Positions 51,232-62,320 of a stretch of 64,000 nucleotides of DNA are shown here, one piece after another (position 1 is the first letter of the stretch; each line of letters opens with the position of its first letter). The notes under the pieces are model-generated. The model worked only from the letters and a program-made list of their open reading frames with translations. It was not told the DNA's origin and searched no databases. The stretch comes from Williamsia sp. (GTDB lineage Bacteria; Actinomycetota; Actinomycetes; Mycobacteriales; Mycobacteriaceae). The translations under genes were made by a program, and so were the position numbers. The stretch lies in the NCBI RefSeq assembly GCF_016462415.1, contig NZ_JAEMTF010000014.1:1-64000 (forward strand), given 5' to 3'.

Positions 51232-53754
51232 TCAGGCGTCGAGCACGTCGTCGACGATGGTCGCCACCTCACCGACGTAGGGCTCGTGCAGGAGTTCGAC
51301 GTGCCCGCCGCGCACCGGCCGGATGTCGACCGCACCGCTGGTCACCGCCTGCCACCACTGGCGTCGATGACGGGTTCCTGGCGCGGCGAGAACGGTGATC
51401 GGGGCGTCGATCCGGCGCAATCGGTGTCGGTCGGTGAGGCGTCCACCGAGGCGGTAGAAGATGATCCACTGCGTCACCGGGTCGAAGATCACGCGTCCGG
51501 CCAACGGGATCTTGGCGACCAACGCCACCAACTGCCGCTTCGACACCGAGACGTCGGGTTGGTACTGCACCTCGGGTTCATCGATCTCGTCGGGGTCGGC
51601 GGCGGGCGGATCCTCGGGGTCGAGATCGGCGATCAGCTTCTCGGACAACGACGTGTCGATCGCGATCAGGTGACGCGTCTGCTCACCTCGCTCGGCGAGC
51701 TGCGCGGACATCTCCAGCGCCACGACACCGCCCATCGAGTGTCCGGCCAGCAGGTACGGCCCGTGCGGCGCCACTGCGGTGATCAGGTCCACATAGCGGC
51801 GCGCCATCGCGGTGACGCTGCGATCGGGGCGTCCTGTCCGTTCGAGCCCGAGAGCCTGCAGGCCGTGGACCGGCCGGCCCGGTGTGAGGTGTCGGGCCAT
51901 CGCCATCAGTGACGACGCCGGACCGCCTGCACCGGCGACCACGAAGAGCGGGGTCGTCTCGACGGTGTCGGGGGACGCGGTGCGGATCGGCACCAGAACG
52001 CCGTTGCCCTCGCGGACACCGCCGCCGTTGCGGTAGTGGTCGCGGATGCTCGTCGCCAGCACCGCGATCGTGGGGGTGGTGGTGAAGGCGGCGAAGTCGA
52101 TGTCGCCGTTGATGCGTTGACGGACGGTGGTCGAGATCCGGGCGAGCGCCAGCGAATCGGCACCGAGCGCCATCAGGTCCGCATCTGCGTCGATGTCGTC
52201 GGTACCCATCGCCAGCGTGACCGCGTAGCGGGCGACCGAGTCGACGATGTCGGGTGCGCCACGACGCCTGCGTGCGGTGGCGCGCACGCGGGGTTCGGGC
52301 AGCGCGGCCCGGTCGAGTTTGCCGCGTTCGGTTCTCGGCAGTGCCGCCAGGGCGACGACGTACCGCGGCACCATCCATTCCGGCAGGACCGACCGCAGCT
52401 CACCGCGGATCCGGTTGTCCGAGTCGGCCTCCGCGGTGATCGGGCCACTGACGTAGGCGACCAGCTCGGTGCCGCCGTCGATGTCGGTGGCGCAGACGAA
52501 CGCCTCCTGCACCCCGTCCTGGCCATACAGTGCCGACTCCACCTCACCGGGCTCGACGAGATACCCCCGGATCTTGACCGCATCGTCCACCCGGCCGGCG
52601 AGGTGCAGGGTGCCGTCGGGTCCGAGATGCCCGCGATCGCCGGTGCGATACGCACCGACCCCCGCCTCGTCGGTGAAGAACCGAGTCGACGCTCGACCGA
52701 GGTACCCGGCGGCGATCGGGCCGCCCACGACGACCACCTCGCCGACCGAGCCGGCGTCGATCCGAAATCCGTGCTCGTCGACGATGTGGACGCGGCGGTC
52801 GGGAAGCGGATGCCCGGCGGCGATCCGCCCGACGGGGAGGGCGTCGTGCGGCGTCAGCACGGAATGGCCGATCATCCCCACCTCGGTGGCGGCGTACCAG
52901 TTCACGATGGCCGGGGCCGGCTGTGAGACGTGTCGGGTCTGTTCCACGTCGGATCCGGTGGCGGCCTCCCCGTAGTAGGCGACCTGGCGAACCGTCGAGA
53001 TGGGATCGACTGCCCCCGATCGCGCGGCCGAGCCGAGCGCCCGCGCGGCCACGACCGAGCTGTGCAGCGTGGTCACCGACTCCGACCGCAGCCAGGTGGC
53101 CAGCGAGACCAGGTCGGTGTCGCGGGGGTCGGCGCACACCACCGTTGCGCCGCAGGCGATCCCGGCGAGCACGGTGTTCATGCCCGCGCTGAAGCCGAGC
53201 GGGAGCAGGTCTCCGAGACGGTCGTCCGCGCGCAACCCCTGGCCCTCGACGATGTCGCGCACCTTCGCCAGCAGGGTCCGGTGAGCGAGCATGACGCCCT
53301 TCGGATCTCCCGTCGATCCCGAGGTGTAACAGATCATGGCGATCGCGTCGGGGTCCACGTCGGCGGAGGACTCGGACTCACGGCCCCTCGGGCGGCACGT
53401 CGGGAGATCGTCCATCGTCGACGCCGTGCAGGCGTCGACGATGCGGGCGACCCGCTCGGCGGGCAGGCCGGTGTCGATCGCGACCAGCGCCCGTCCGGAC
53501 ATCATCACCCCGAGCGAGCGTGCGACCGCGTCGACGGTCCCGTCCTGGTGGACGGCCACCGGCGACCACGTGTCGCCGAGAGCCAGGTGCCGGGCGTACC
53601 CGGTCGCGGCGACGAGCAGGTCGCGGTAGCTGATCCGACCGGTGGAGGTGACGATCGCAGTGGCGCCCGGCACCGATCGCGCGGTGGCGGTCAGGAGACC
53701 GCCGACGGTCTCCGCGTGCTCCGGTGGCCGCACTGATCCGAGTCTCTGCCGCAT
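51232..53754 (-). CDS. NRPS-like A-T-TE synthetase (adenylation, carrier, thioesterase; no C domain)
   Basis: A3 CYTSGSTGDPKGVMLAH, A7 YRTGDRG, A8 GRVDDAVKIRGYLVEPGEVE, A10 ERGKLDR; T-domain LMALGADSLALARI; TE LLAGHSMGGVVALEM with C-terminal GGHVELL. Confidence 0.92.
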   Translation of the reverse strand: MRQRLGSVRPPEHAETVGGLLTATARSVPGATAIVTSTGRISYRDLLVAATGYARHLALGDTWSPVAVHQDGTVDAVARSLGVMMSGRALVAIDTGLPAERVARIVDACTASTMDDLPTCRPRGRESESSADVDPDAIAMICYTSGSTGDPKGVMLAHRTLLAKVRDIVEGQGLRADDRLGDLLPLGFSAGMNTVLAGIACGATVVCADPRDTDLVSLATWLRSESVTTLHSSVVAARALGSAARSGAVDPISTVRQVAYYGEAATGSDVEQTRHVSQPAPAIVNWYAATEVGMIGHSVLTPHDALPVGRIAAGHPLPDRRVHIVDEHGFRIDAGSVGEVVVVGGPIAAGYLGRASTRFFTDEAGVGAYRTGDRGHLGPDGTLHLAGRVDDAVKIRGYLVEPGEVESALYGQDGVQEAFVCATDIDGGTELVAYVSGPITAEADSDNRIRGELRSVLPEWMVPRYVVALAALPRTERGKLDRAALPEPRVRATARRRRGAPDIVDSVARYAVTLAMGTDDIDADADLMALGADSLALARISTTVRQRINGDIDFAAFTTTPTIAVLATSIRDHYRNGGGVREGNGVLVPIRTASPDTVETTPLFVVAGAGGPASSLMAMARHLTPGRPVHGLQALGLERTGRPDRSVTAMARRYVDLITAVAPHGPYLLAGHSMGGVVALEMSAQLAERGEQTRHLIAIDTSLSEKLIADLDPEDPPAADPDEIDEPEVQYQPDVSVSKRQLVALVAKIPLAGRVIFDPVTQWIIFYRLGGRLTDRHRLRRIDAPITVLAAPGTRHRRQWWQAVTSGAVDIRPVRGGHVELLHEPYVGEVATIVDDVLDA

Positions 53755-53817
53755 TTGTCGGGATTCAACCAGAGCTCGCAGGACCTCGCAGCGCGGAGCG
53801 ACCCCGGGCCACCGACG

Positions 53818-54555
53818 TCAACGGAAGGTGTAACCGCCGTCCGGGTAGACGACCGATCCCGTCATCGCGCCGTTGAGCAGCAGATGAACCACCGACTGCG
53901 CGACCTCGTCCTCGGTGATGAGGCGACCGATCGTGGCCGCGCTCACATACTGGCCGAACGCGGCGCGGCGGACGTCCGGATCACGCGTTCGCCAGAGGTT
54001 CCCGTCGATGGTCCCCGGCGCGACCGCGTTGACGCGGACGGGCGACAACTCGACCGCCAATCCCCGGGCCAGGCCCTCGACGGCCGCGTTGGCGGCGATG
54101 TAGGCGGGCGCGCTGCCGGGCGGACGGACGCTCGCCGCGCCCGACATCAACACGATCGACGCATCGTCGGCCAGCCGGGGCAGCGCCGCCTTCACGACGC
54201 GGTACTGGCCCCAGAACTTCGACTCGAACGGTGTCGCGGCCTCGGCCTCGCCGAGGTCGCGCATCGGGCCCGTCACATAGGTGGCCGCGGTGGTGAACAC
54301 CCCGTGGACGATGTCGATGTCGCCGAAGAAGGCCGAGACGCTGTCGGCGTCGGATGTGTCCACCGTGCGCCACCGCGCGCCGTCGCCGAGATCGGCGGCG
54401 GCGTCGGCGAGCGTCTGCTGTGTCCGACCGCCGAGGACGACCTGTCCGCCGGCCTCGACCACCGCGCGCGCCACACACAACCCGACACCCGACCCGCCTC
54501 CGATGAGCACCACGGTGCGATCGACGAACGCGGTCGGGGCCAACCAGGAGCTCAT
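53818..54555 (-). CDS. SDR family oxidoreductase (atypical active site)
   Basis: TVVLIGGGSGVGLCVARAVVEAGGQVVLGGR; PGTIDGNLW; SDR fold, but AYIAAN replaces YxxxK. Confidence 0.88.
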   Translation of the reverse strand: MSSWLAPTAFVDRTVVLIGGGSGVGLCVARAVVEAGGQVVLGGRTQQTLADAAADLGDGARWRTVDTSDADSVSAFFGDIDIVHGVFTTAATYVTGPMRDLGEAEAATPFESKFWGQYRVVKAALPRLADDASIVLMSGAASVRPPGSAPAYIAANAAVEGLARGLAVELSPVRVNAVAPGTIDGNLWRTRDPDVRRAAFGQYVSAATIGRLITEDEVAQSVVHLLLNGAMTGSVVYPDGGYTFR

Positions 54556-54633
54556 CTGCGCGAGGCTACCGCAGGCCACCGGCCAAACCGATTCGCCGTC
54601 AACTCATCTCGAAACGTGAACCCACTCGGTTGA

Positions 54634-55776
54634 TCAGCCCGCGAACGGCCCGCCGGGACCGAAGGTCAGCTCTGCGAACCGCTCGGCGATCCGTCGGTGT
54701 CCCGCCGCATCCGGGTGCAGCGCATCCGGCAACGGCAGCTCGACGGCGTCGGCGGGACCGTAGAGGTCGAGGCCGTTCACATGATGCAGCGTCGGATCGT
54801 GGCGGCGGCGCTGCGCGACGATGTCCGCCAGACGGTCGCGGATCACCCTCAGCGTGAGCTTCCCGGCTGCGGTCTCCGCGGGATCACCGGTCGCCCGGAA
54901 CCGGACCTCGCCGGCGGCCAGGGCCGCGACGTCGAACGCACCGGGGCCCGGGGTGTCCTCGTGGATCGGGCAGCAGATCGACGACACGACCACGAGCGGG
55001 GTGTCGGGGTGGCCGTCACGGATGGTGTCGAGGAACCCGTGCACGGCCGGACCGAACGCGCGCAGGCGAATCAGGTCGGCGTTGACCAGGTTGATCCCGA
55101 TCTCGACGCTGATCAGGTCGGCCGGGGTGTCCCGCATGACCCGGGCGACGCACGGGTCGAGCAACGCGTTGCCGCCGAATCCCAGATTGGTCAGCTCGAC
55201 GCCGGTGGCGGTGGCGGTGAGTGCGGGCCAGGTGCGCGACGGACTGCCCGCGTTGGACCCCTGGCTGATGGAGCTGCCGTGGTGAAGCCACGCCCGTCGC
55301 GCGGAGGCGCGGACGGGTTCGACGGCCGCGTCGGACCGGATCGCGACTATCTCGGTGGTCTCGTTGTGCGGCAGCCAGATGTCGATGTCCTCGGCGCGCC
55401 CGGACAGTCCGTCGAACCGCAGCGTGGCCACCTCGCCCACATGGGTCTGCACCGCTCCGGTGGCCATGTCGACCGACAGCGTGGTGGCCGTCGCCGCGCT
55501 CGCCTGCGCCACGAGTCGGCCGTCGACGAGCAGATCATGGAGCCCCACGGGCCGCGGCGGTAGTCCCGGGTAGACGACCCTGGTGGCGCGGACGTCCACC
55601 TCGACGGTGGTCGCGGCCGAGCGGAACGTGATCCGTACCCCGGCGGGCTGGGTCTCGGACATGGCGAGACGGTCGTCGCCGACCTGGTCGAGGGCCCACT
55701 GCGGCAGTCGGTGCGGCAGGACGCCGTGCTCGGTCTCCTCGAGCTCGATGGCTCCACGAACGGTCATCGCCGACAC
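54634..55776 (-). CDS. SGNH/GDSL hydrolase with N-terminal beta-domain (SsfX3-like)
   Basis: HHGSSISQGSNAG (block I variant), NLGFGGNALLD, VEIGINLVN, DALHPDAAGH (block V DxxH). Confidence 0.85.
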   Translation of the reverse strand: MSAMTVRGAIELEETEHGVLPHRLPQWALDQVGDDRLAMSETQPAGVRITFRSAATTVEVDVRATRVVYPGLPPRPVGLHDLLVDGRLVAQASAATATTLSVDMATGAVQTHVGEVATLRFDGLSGRAEDIDIWLPHNETTEIVAIRSDAAVEPVRASARRAWLHHGSSISQGSNAGSPSRTWPALTATATGVELTNLGFGGNALLDPCVARVMRDTPADLISVEIGINLVNADLIRLRAFGPAVHGFLDTIRDGHPDTPLVVVSSICCPIHEDTPGPGAFDVAALAAGEVRFRATGDPAETAAGKLTLRVIRDRLADIVAQRRRHDPTLHHVNGLDLYGPADAVELPLPDALHPDAAGHRRIAERFAELTFGPGGPFAG

Positions 55777-55808
55777 CGGGATGTCGAACCAACCGTCAGC
55801 CCCGGGCG

Positions 55809-57047
55809 TCAGGGGACCAGGTGGTCGAGTGCGTCACCGATGCGCTGCGCCAGTTCGTGGACCTGTTCGGTCGTCATCACGAACGCCGGCGAGATCTGCA
55901 GAGCACCCTGACCCGCGGCGCGACCGCTGACCCCGTGGGCGCGCAGTGCGGCCACGGCGGCAGGCGCGGTGGCGGGGTCGGCCAGCTGGACGGCGGCGAT
56001 CGCGCCGATGCCGCTGCGGACCTCGGACACCGCGACGTGGTCGGCCAGCGGCGCGAGTGCGGTGTGCAGGTCGGATTCGATTCGCGCGGCCTCACCGACG
56101 AGCCCCTCGCGTTCGATGATGTCGAGGTTGGCCATCGCCGCCGCGGCGGCGCCCGCGTGACCGCCGTAGGTGTAGCCGTGACGCCACCAGACCCCACCTG
56201 AGTAGAACGGCTCGGCGATGTGCGGCGCGATGAACACGGCACCCATCGGGACATACCCCGACGTCAGCCCCTTGGCCGTGGTCACCATGTCGGGCGCGAG
56301 ATCGAATCGCTGTGAGGCGAACCAGGATCCGCCGATGCGGCCGAAGCCGGTGACCACCTCGTCGGCCACGAACAGGACGTCGTGGTCGCGGCAGATCTGC
56401 CGGATCTCGGAGAGGTAGCCCTCCGGGGGGAGATAGACACCGCCCGCACCGATCACCGGTTCGCAGAAGAACGCGGCGACCGAGTCGGCACCCACGCGCT
56501 CGATCAGGCCGAGCAGGCTCTTCGCGTCGTCCCAGTCGATGGTGGCGGCGTCGGCCATCAGCTCGCCGTACCCGTCGCGGTTCGGCGGTAGCCCGGACAG
56601 CGCGGTGCCCGCGACGTGCATCCCGTGATAGGCCTTCGTCCGGCCGACGATCAGCTTCTTGTCCGGCTGACCCTTCTCGTGCCAGTACCGACGGGCGAGC
56701 TTCGCCGCGGTGTCGATGGAGTCGCTGCCGCCTGAGGTGAAGAACACCTTGCTGCCCGGCACCGGGGCGATCTCTCCGAGACGCTCCGCGAGTTCGATGG
56801 TGATCGCCGGGGCGATGTCGCCGAAGCCGGAGTAGTGGGCGAGGGTGCCCAGCTGGCGTCCGACGGCGTCGCCGATCTCGGTCCGGCCGTGACCGACGTT
56901 GGTGAACCACAGGCCTGCGGTGGAGTCGAGATACTGCCTCCCCTCGGTGTCCCAGATGTGGACGCCCTCGCCTCGTGCGATGGCGAACGGACCGTTCGCG
57001 CTCACTGCGCCCATGTCGGCGAATCCATGCCACAACGTCGATGTCAT
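55809..57047 (-). CDS. Class III (PLP) aminotransferase
   Basis: YLDSTAGLWFTNVGHG; FFTSGGSDSIDTAAKLARRYW; LFVADEVVTGFGRIG; MVTTAKGLTSGYVPMGAVFI (PLP lysine). Confidence 0.93.
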   Translation of the reverse strand: MTSTLWHGFADMGAVSANGPFAIARGEGVHIWDTEGRQYLDSTAGLWFTNVGHGRTEIGDAVGRQLGTLAHYSGFGDIAPAITIELAERLGEIAPVPGSKVFFTSGGSDSIDTAAKLARRYWHEKGQPDKKLIVGRTKAYHGMHVAGTALSGLPPNRDGYGELMADAATIDWDDAKSLLGLIERVGADSVAAFFCEPVIGAGGVYLPPEGYLSEIRQICRDHDVLFVADEVVTGFGRIGGSWFASQRFDLAPDMVTTAKGLTSGYVPMGAVFIAPHIAEPFYSGGVWWRHGYTYGGHAGAAAAAMANLDIIEREGLVGEAARIESDLHTALAPLADHVAVSEVRSGIGAIAAVQLADPATAPAAVAALRAHGVSGRAAGQGALQISPAFVMTTEQVHELAQRIGDALDHLVP

Positions 57048-57135
57048 GGCACACATCATGCCTCCGGCGTCCACACCCATCGATTCCGACGCCACCGGCA
57101 CCGTCTCGGCGATGACGAATATCCTGGAGACCATC

Positions 57136-60100
57136 ATGTCCAACCAGACCCGTCGGCCCCGTCCGAGCACCGACACCGACGGCGACGCGATCGCGTGGGA
57201 CGAGGTCTCGATCGCCGACGAGCACCGGCTGCGACGCCGCCGGTCCCGGCTGCGCACCGACACCGACCGCAACCGCTTCACCGGCGCCCTGCGGTCCGCG
57301 CAGGCGCGACTCGTCCGCCGTCGGGAGTCCGTACCGACGCTCGTCTACCCACCCGAGCTCCCCATCTCGGGTGCCCGGGAGGAGATCGCGGAGGCGCTGG
57401 CGAACCACCAGGTGATCGTCGTCGCCGGCGAGACCGGATCGGGTAAGACCACCCAGCTGCCGAAGATCTGTCTGGAACTCGGGCGCGGCGTCCGCGGCAC
57501 GATCGGGCACACCCAGCCCCGTCGGATCGCCGCTCGCGCGGTCGCCGCCCGCATCGCCGAGGAGACCGACACCGAACTCGGCCGCACCATCGGTTTCTCG
57601 GTCCGCTTCGACGACAAGTCCGGCGACGACACCCTGGTCAAGGTGATGACCGACGGCATCCTGCTCCGCGAGATCGGGCGCGACCCGCTGCTGCGTGCCT
57701 ACGACACGATCATCGTCGACGAGGCACACGAGCGGAGTCTCAACATCGACTTCATCCTCGGCTTCCTCAAACAGCTGCTCCCCCGCCGCCCCGATCTCAA
57801 GGTCGTCATCACCTCGGCGACCATCGATCCCGGTCGCTTCGCCGAGCACTTCGCCACGCCCGGGAACCCCGTTCCGATCATCACGGTGTCCGGACGGACC
57901 TATCCGGTCGAGATCCGTTATCGACCCCTGTCGGTCGAGTCCGACGACCCCGAGCACGACCACGAGGACCTCGACCAGATCCAGGCCATCCGCGCCGCCA
58001 TCGACGAACTCAGTCGCGACGGCCCGGGCGACATCCTCGTGTTCCTCGCCACCGAACGCGAGATCCGCGACACCGCCGACGCCCTGCGGGGCCTCGCCGA
58101 CTCCGGCGTGAAGATCCTGCAGCTGTTCTCACGTCTGTCGACCGCGGCGCAGCACGAGGTCTTCACCACCTCGACCCAGCGACGGATCATCCTGTCCACG
58201 AACATCGCCGAGACGTCGTTGACGGTGCCCGGCATCCGCTACGTGGTCGACGTCGGCACGGCCCGGATCTCCCGGTACTCGCTGCGCACCAAGGTCCAAC
58301 GGCTACCTATCGAACCCGTCTCGCAGGCAAGCGCACGACAGCGGGCCGGGCGCTGCGGTCGTGTGGCCGACGGCATCTGCATCCGGCTGTACGGCGAGGA
58401 CGATTTCGACGCGCGACCGGAGTTCACCGAACCGGAGATCCTGCGCACCAATCTCGCCTCGGTCATCCTGACGATGACCGCACTCGGACTCGGCGACATC
58501 GCCGCGTTCCCGTTCGTCGAGGCCCCCGACGCGCGCTCGATCCGCGACGGAGTCGGACTCCTCGACGAGCTCGGCGCGGTGCAGGGGCAGGGTGCCGAGC
58601 GGACGCTGACGCCTGTGGGCCGCGATCTCTCCGACCTCCCGGTCGACCCCCGGTGGGCGCGGATGCTGGTGGCCGCACGCGACAACGGCGCCCTGGCCGA
58701 GGTTCTCGTCATCGTCTCCGCGCTCTCGCTGCCCGACGTGCGTGAGCGTCCTGCCGAGCACCGTCAGGCCGCGGACGAGGCGCACCGGAAATACTCGGTC
58801 GCCGGATCGGACTTCCTGTCGATCCTGGCGTTATGGGACCACCTCGACGAGGCACGACGCGGCCTGTCCAACAACCAGTTCCGGCGGCAGTGCGAGCGCG
58901 AGTTCCTGCACTGGCTGCGAATCCGGGAGTGGCGCGAGCTGCACCGTCAGCTCGAGCGCATCACCGCCGACAAGGGGTGGTCGCCGAACTCGACAGCAGC
59001 GCCACCCGCGGCGGTCCACCAATCGCTGCTCGCCGGCCTGCTGGGACATCTCGGGGTCCGGGAGGGCGACGCGCGCGAGTTCCTGGGCGCCCGCGGTACC
59101 CGGTTCGTCGTGTTCCCCGGCTCTCCCCTGGCGAAGAAGCCGCCGCGATTCGTGATGGCCGCCGAGATCGTCGAGACATCGCGGCTGTTCGCGCGTACCG
59201 CCGCGGGTATCGAGCCCGAGTGGGCGGAGAAGATCGCCGGCCCGTTGGCCAAACGCCAGTACAGCGAACCGCATTGGTCGATCAAGCGTGCGTGTGCGAT
59301 GGCGTATGAGCGGGTCACGCTCTACGGGGTGCCGCTGGTGGTCAACCGCCCGGTGCCGTTCGGGCGGATCGACCCCGAGGTGTCGCGAGAGCTGTTCATC
59401 CGTCACGCCCTGGTCGACGGTGAGTGGCGGACCCGGCATCCCTTCTTCGAACGCAACCGCGCTCTGCTCGACGACGCCCGCGATCTCGAACACCGTGCTC
59501 GGCGCGGCGATCTCGTCATCGACGACGATCAGTTGTTCGACTTCTACGACGAGCGGATCGGGCCGGAGGTGGTGTCCGGCGCCCATTTCGACAACTGGTG
59601 GAAGCAGGCGCGTGCCACCGAGCCAGACCTCCTCGATCTGACGGCCGACGCCGTCGCGGACCCCGACGCGATCTCGGCGACGGAGTACCCCGACCACTGG
59701 CAGCAGGGCGAGGCGCGGTTGGCCTTGACGTACGAGTTCCGCCCCGGGACCGACCGCGACGGCGTCACCGTGCACATCCCGGTGGCGCTGCTCCCCCGCA
59801 TCCGACCGTCCGGATTCGACTGGCTCGTACCGGGATTGCGGTCCGAACTCGCGGTCGCGCTGGTCCGGACGCTCCCCAAGGCCATCCGTCGACGACTGCC
59901 GCCCGCCGCGGACGCCGCGGGTCCCGCCCTCGCGGCGCTGACCCCGCGCAGCGAGCCCATCGCCACCGGCCTCGCCCGCGAGCTGACCCGTCGGACCGGT
60001 GTTGTCGTCGCTCCCACCGATTTCGACCCGGCCGGTCTCCCGGATCACCTGCGGATGACCTATGCCGCCGAGACCGAGGACGGGACACCCGTGGCGACCG

Positions 60101-61101
60101 CGTCGTCGTTGACCGATCTCGTCGCGGCGGTGACGACCGCCGCCAGACCGCACGTCGCCGTCGAGGCGACGACGAGTCGGCGACAGACCCGACAGAAACG
60201 AACCGGCGGACCGGCCGCCGACGGTGCTGGTACGCAACCGGCACGGACACCGGTGACCGAGTGGACACCCGCCACCATCGGCACCCTGGCGGAGTCGGTG
60301 GTCGACACCATCGCCGGGCAACGCGTCACCAGCCATCCGTCGCTGCGAGCGGTACCGGGCGGTGTGGTCGTCGACATGGCGTCGTCACCCGCACAGGCAC
60401 GCGCTCAGACCCGTGAGGGCATCGTCGCCCTGCTCGAGTTGTCCATCCCGCAACTCAAACCCAGTGCGGTGGCGCAACTACCGGTCGGTGACCGGATCGC
60501 GCTGTCGCAGAGTCCGTATGCGAGCACCGACGCGCTGCTGCGCGATTGCACCAGCGCGGCGATCCGCGGTGCACTCGGTCCCACCGACGCCGTCACCGAC
60601 AGCGCCCGGTACGCCACGCTGCGGGCACAGGTCGCCCGCGACGTTCCGCAGTCGGCGCGACGGGTGCTCGCCGCCGTCGGTGACGCGATGACACGAATGG
60701 CCCCGATCCACACCGAGCTCGACCGGATCGGTCCCGGCGCGGTGCGCGACGACGTCACCGAACAACTCGACCACCTCGTCTACGAGGGATTCATCGCCGA
60801 TACGGGATTCGACCATCTGTTGCGACTACCGGCGTATCTCGACGCCATCGTCGTACGACTGGGCAAGCTGCCCGCGGCGGCTGCCCAGGACGCCCGCGCC
60901 ATGGGAGCCGTCGACACCGTCACCGCCCGATGGAACTCGGCGCTGGCCCGAGCCACACCCACACGTCGGGCGGTCATCAACGAGCAGATCAACTGGATGG
61001 TCGAAGAACTCCGGATCGGACTGTTCGCAGAACGGATCGGCACGGCCTACCCGGTGTCGGAGAAGCGGGTACTACGGGCGATCGACGCCCTCGGCAGCTG
61101 A
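57136..61101 (+). CDS. hrpA: ATP-dependent RNA helicase HrpA
   Basis: [75 protein letters not shown]; ~1300 aa. Confidence 0.95.
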   Translation: MSNQTRRPRPSTDTDGDAIAWDEVSIADEHRLRRRRSRLRTDTDRNRFTGALRSAQARLVRRRESVPTLVYPPELPISGAREEIAEALANHQVIVVAGETGSGKTTQLPKICLELGRGVRGTIGHTQPRRIAARAVAARIAEETDTELGRTIGFSVRFDDKSGDDTLVKVMTDGILLREIGRDPLLRAYDTIIVDEAHERSLNIDFILGFLKQLLPRRPDLKVVITSATIDPGRFAEHFATPGNPVPIITVSGRTYPVEIRYRPLSVESDDPEHDHEDLDQIQAIRAAIDELSRDGPGDILVFLATEREIRDTADALRGLADSGVKILQLFSRLSTAAQHEVFTTSTQRRIILSTNIAETSLTVPGIRYVVDVGTARISRYSLRTKVQRLPIEPVSQASARQRAGRCGRVADGICIRLYGEDDFDARPEFTEPEILRTNLASVILTMTALGLGDIAAFPFVEAPDARSIRDGVGLLDELGAVQGQGAERTLTPVGRDLSDLPVDPRWARMLVAARDNGALAEVLVIVSALSLPDVRERPAEHRQAADEAHRKYSVAGSDFLSILALWDHLDEARRGLSNNQFRRQCEREFLHWLRIREWRELHRQLERITADKGWSPNSTAAPPAAVHQSLLAGLLGHLGVREGDAREFLGARGTRFVVFPGSPLAKKPPRFVMAAEIVETSRLFARTAAGIEPEWAEKIAGPLAKRQYSEPHWSIKRACAMAYERVTLYGVPLVVNRPVPFGRIDPEVSRELFIRHALVDGEWRTRHPFFERNRALLDDARDLEHRARRGDLVIDDDQLFDFYDERIGPEVVSGAHFDNWWKQARATEPDLLDLTADAVADPDAISATEYPDHWQQGEARLALTYEFRPGTDRDGVTVHIPVALLPRIRPSGFDWLVPGLRSELAVALVRTLPKAIRRRLPPAADAAGPALAALTPRSEPIATGLARELTRRTGVVVAPTDFDPAGLPDHLRMTYAAETEDGTPVATASSLTDLVAAVTTAARPHVAVEATTSRRQTRQKRTGGPAADGAGTQPARTPVTEWTPATIGTLAESVVDTIAGQRVTSHPSLRAVPGGVVVDMASSPAQARAQTREGIVALLELSIPQLKPSAVAQLPVGDRIALSQSPYASTDALLRDCTSAAIRGALGPTDAVTDSARYATLRAQVARDVPQSARRVLAAVGDAMTRMAPIHTELDRIGPGAVRDDVTEQLDHLVYEGFIADTGFDHLLRLPAYLDAIVVRLGKLPAAAAQDARAMGAVDTVTARWNSALARATPTRRAVINEQINWMVEELRIGLFAERIGTAYPVSEKRVLRAIDALGS

Positions 61102-61578
61102 TCCGACCGTCGCGTGGGCGTTCGACGCACGCGACGGCAGCGCACGGAGATCGTCGATCTCGCGCTGGAAATCCTCGACCGATTCGAACGAACGGTAGAC
61201 CGACGCGAACCGGAGGTAGGCGACCTCGTCCAGCTCCCGGAGGGGCTGCAGGATCGCCAGACCCACCTCGTTGCTGGGGATCTCGGCCGAGCCCGACGCC
61301 CGCACCGAGTCCTCGACCTGCTGAGCGAGTTGGCGCAGGCTGTCCTCGTCGACCTGACGGCCCTGACACGCCCGCCGCACGCCCAGCATGACCTTCTCGC
61401 GGCTGAAGGGCTCGGTGACCCCGTTGCGTTTCACCACCGCGAGCACCGCGCTCTCGACCGTGGTGAAGCGGCGGCCACACTCCGAGCAGGAGCGGCGCCG
61501 GCGAATGGCCTGGCCCTCGTCGGCAACACGCGAGTCGACCACGCGGGTGTCCTCGTTCTTGCAGAAGGGGCAATGCAT
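61072..61578 (-). CDS. nrdR: Transcriptional regulator NrdR
   Basis: [45 protein letters not shown]-cone. Confidence 0.97.
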   Translation of the reverse strand: MHCPFCKNEDTRVVDSRVADEGQAIRRRRSCSECGRRFTTVESAVLAVVKRNGVTEPFSREKVMLGVRRACQGRQVDEDSLRQLAQQVEDSVRASGSAEIPSNEVGLAILQPLRELDEVAYLRFASVYRSFESVEDFQREIDDLRALPSRASNAHATVGSAAEGVDRP

Positions 61579-61769
61579 CGGTGTGTCCTCGAGCCGGGTC
61601 CGTGGGCGAGACGACGGGGACGTACTCCCGGCGTCGACGCGGAGTCCGAGACGAACCCCTGGTGACCAGGATACCGATGTGTATCCGAGCCCGGACACGG
61701 TGTGAACGGCCGCGGTGACATCGGGGTACCGACGCACCCGCCGACCGTCCTCGAACGCCACCGCGCGAC

Positions 61770-62291
61770 TCAGCGCAGGTAGGTCGGCGCGAGCAGCGGC
61801 TGACCGACGGTGATCGCCGACCCGCTCAGGTGATTGAGGTCCTTGATGGTCGCGACGACCGATGACATCGGCTGATCCGGTGCGACCCGGGTGGCGAGCT
61901 CGCCCAGCGATTCGCCGCCGCGCACGTGCACCAGTTCGGTACCACTGACCGCCGGCGCGGTGGAGTCGGCGAACACCGAACCGCTGACGACCATCATCCA
62001 CATCACGACCGCGAGCCCGATTCCGACGACGACGGCGACGGCCCATCCGATCGGGGCGGGACGCAGCGACGGCGGCGCCTGGCGGCGGGCGTCACCGCAC
62101 GCGACGCCCGATCGCGGACGGACGGTCTCAGGACGACGTCCCGCGGGGCGGCGGACATCCGGTCGCAATCCGACAGTGGCGGTGCGGCGACGCGCGGGCG
62201 CACCCTGCGGCGCGGTCCGGCGGGCGGGATCGGACGGACGGACGGGCGCATCGCCGGTGGTGCCCGTGTGACGCGTGAGAGTCTGATTCAT
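61770..62291 (-). CDS. LysM-domain membrane protein (Rv2719c/ChiZ-like, SOS-linked)
   Basis: Single TM followed by [49 protein letters not shown] (LysM); divergent from lexA. Confidence 0.88.
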   Translation of the reverse strand: MNQTLTRHTGTTGDAPVRPSDPARRTAPQGAPARRRTATVGLRPDVRRPAGRRPETVRPRSGVACGDARRQAPPSLRPAPIGWAVAVVVGIGLAVVMWMMVVSGSVFADSTAPAVSGTELVHVRGGESLGELATRVAPDQPMSSVVATIKDLNHLSGSAITVGQPLLAPTYLR

Positions 62292-62320
62292 GACGTTCTC
62301 CTCATCGACCAGACGTTCGA

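Noticed and set aside
51232-53754. Plain fatty acyl-CoA/AMP ligase
   Set aside because: Carrier motif LGADSL and a complete TE (GHSMGG...GGH) follow the A domain, so it is an A-T-TE megasynthetase-like protein.
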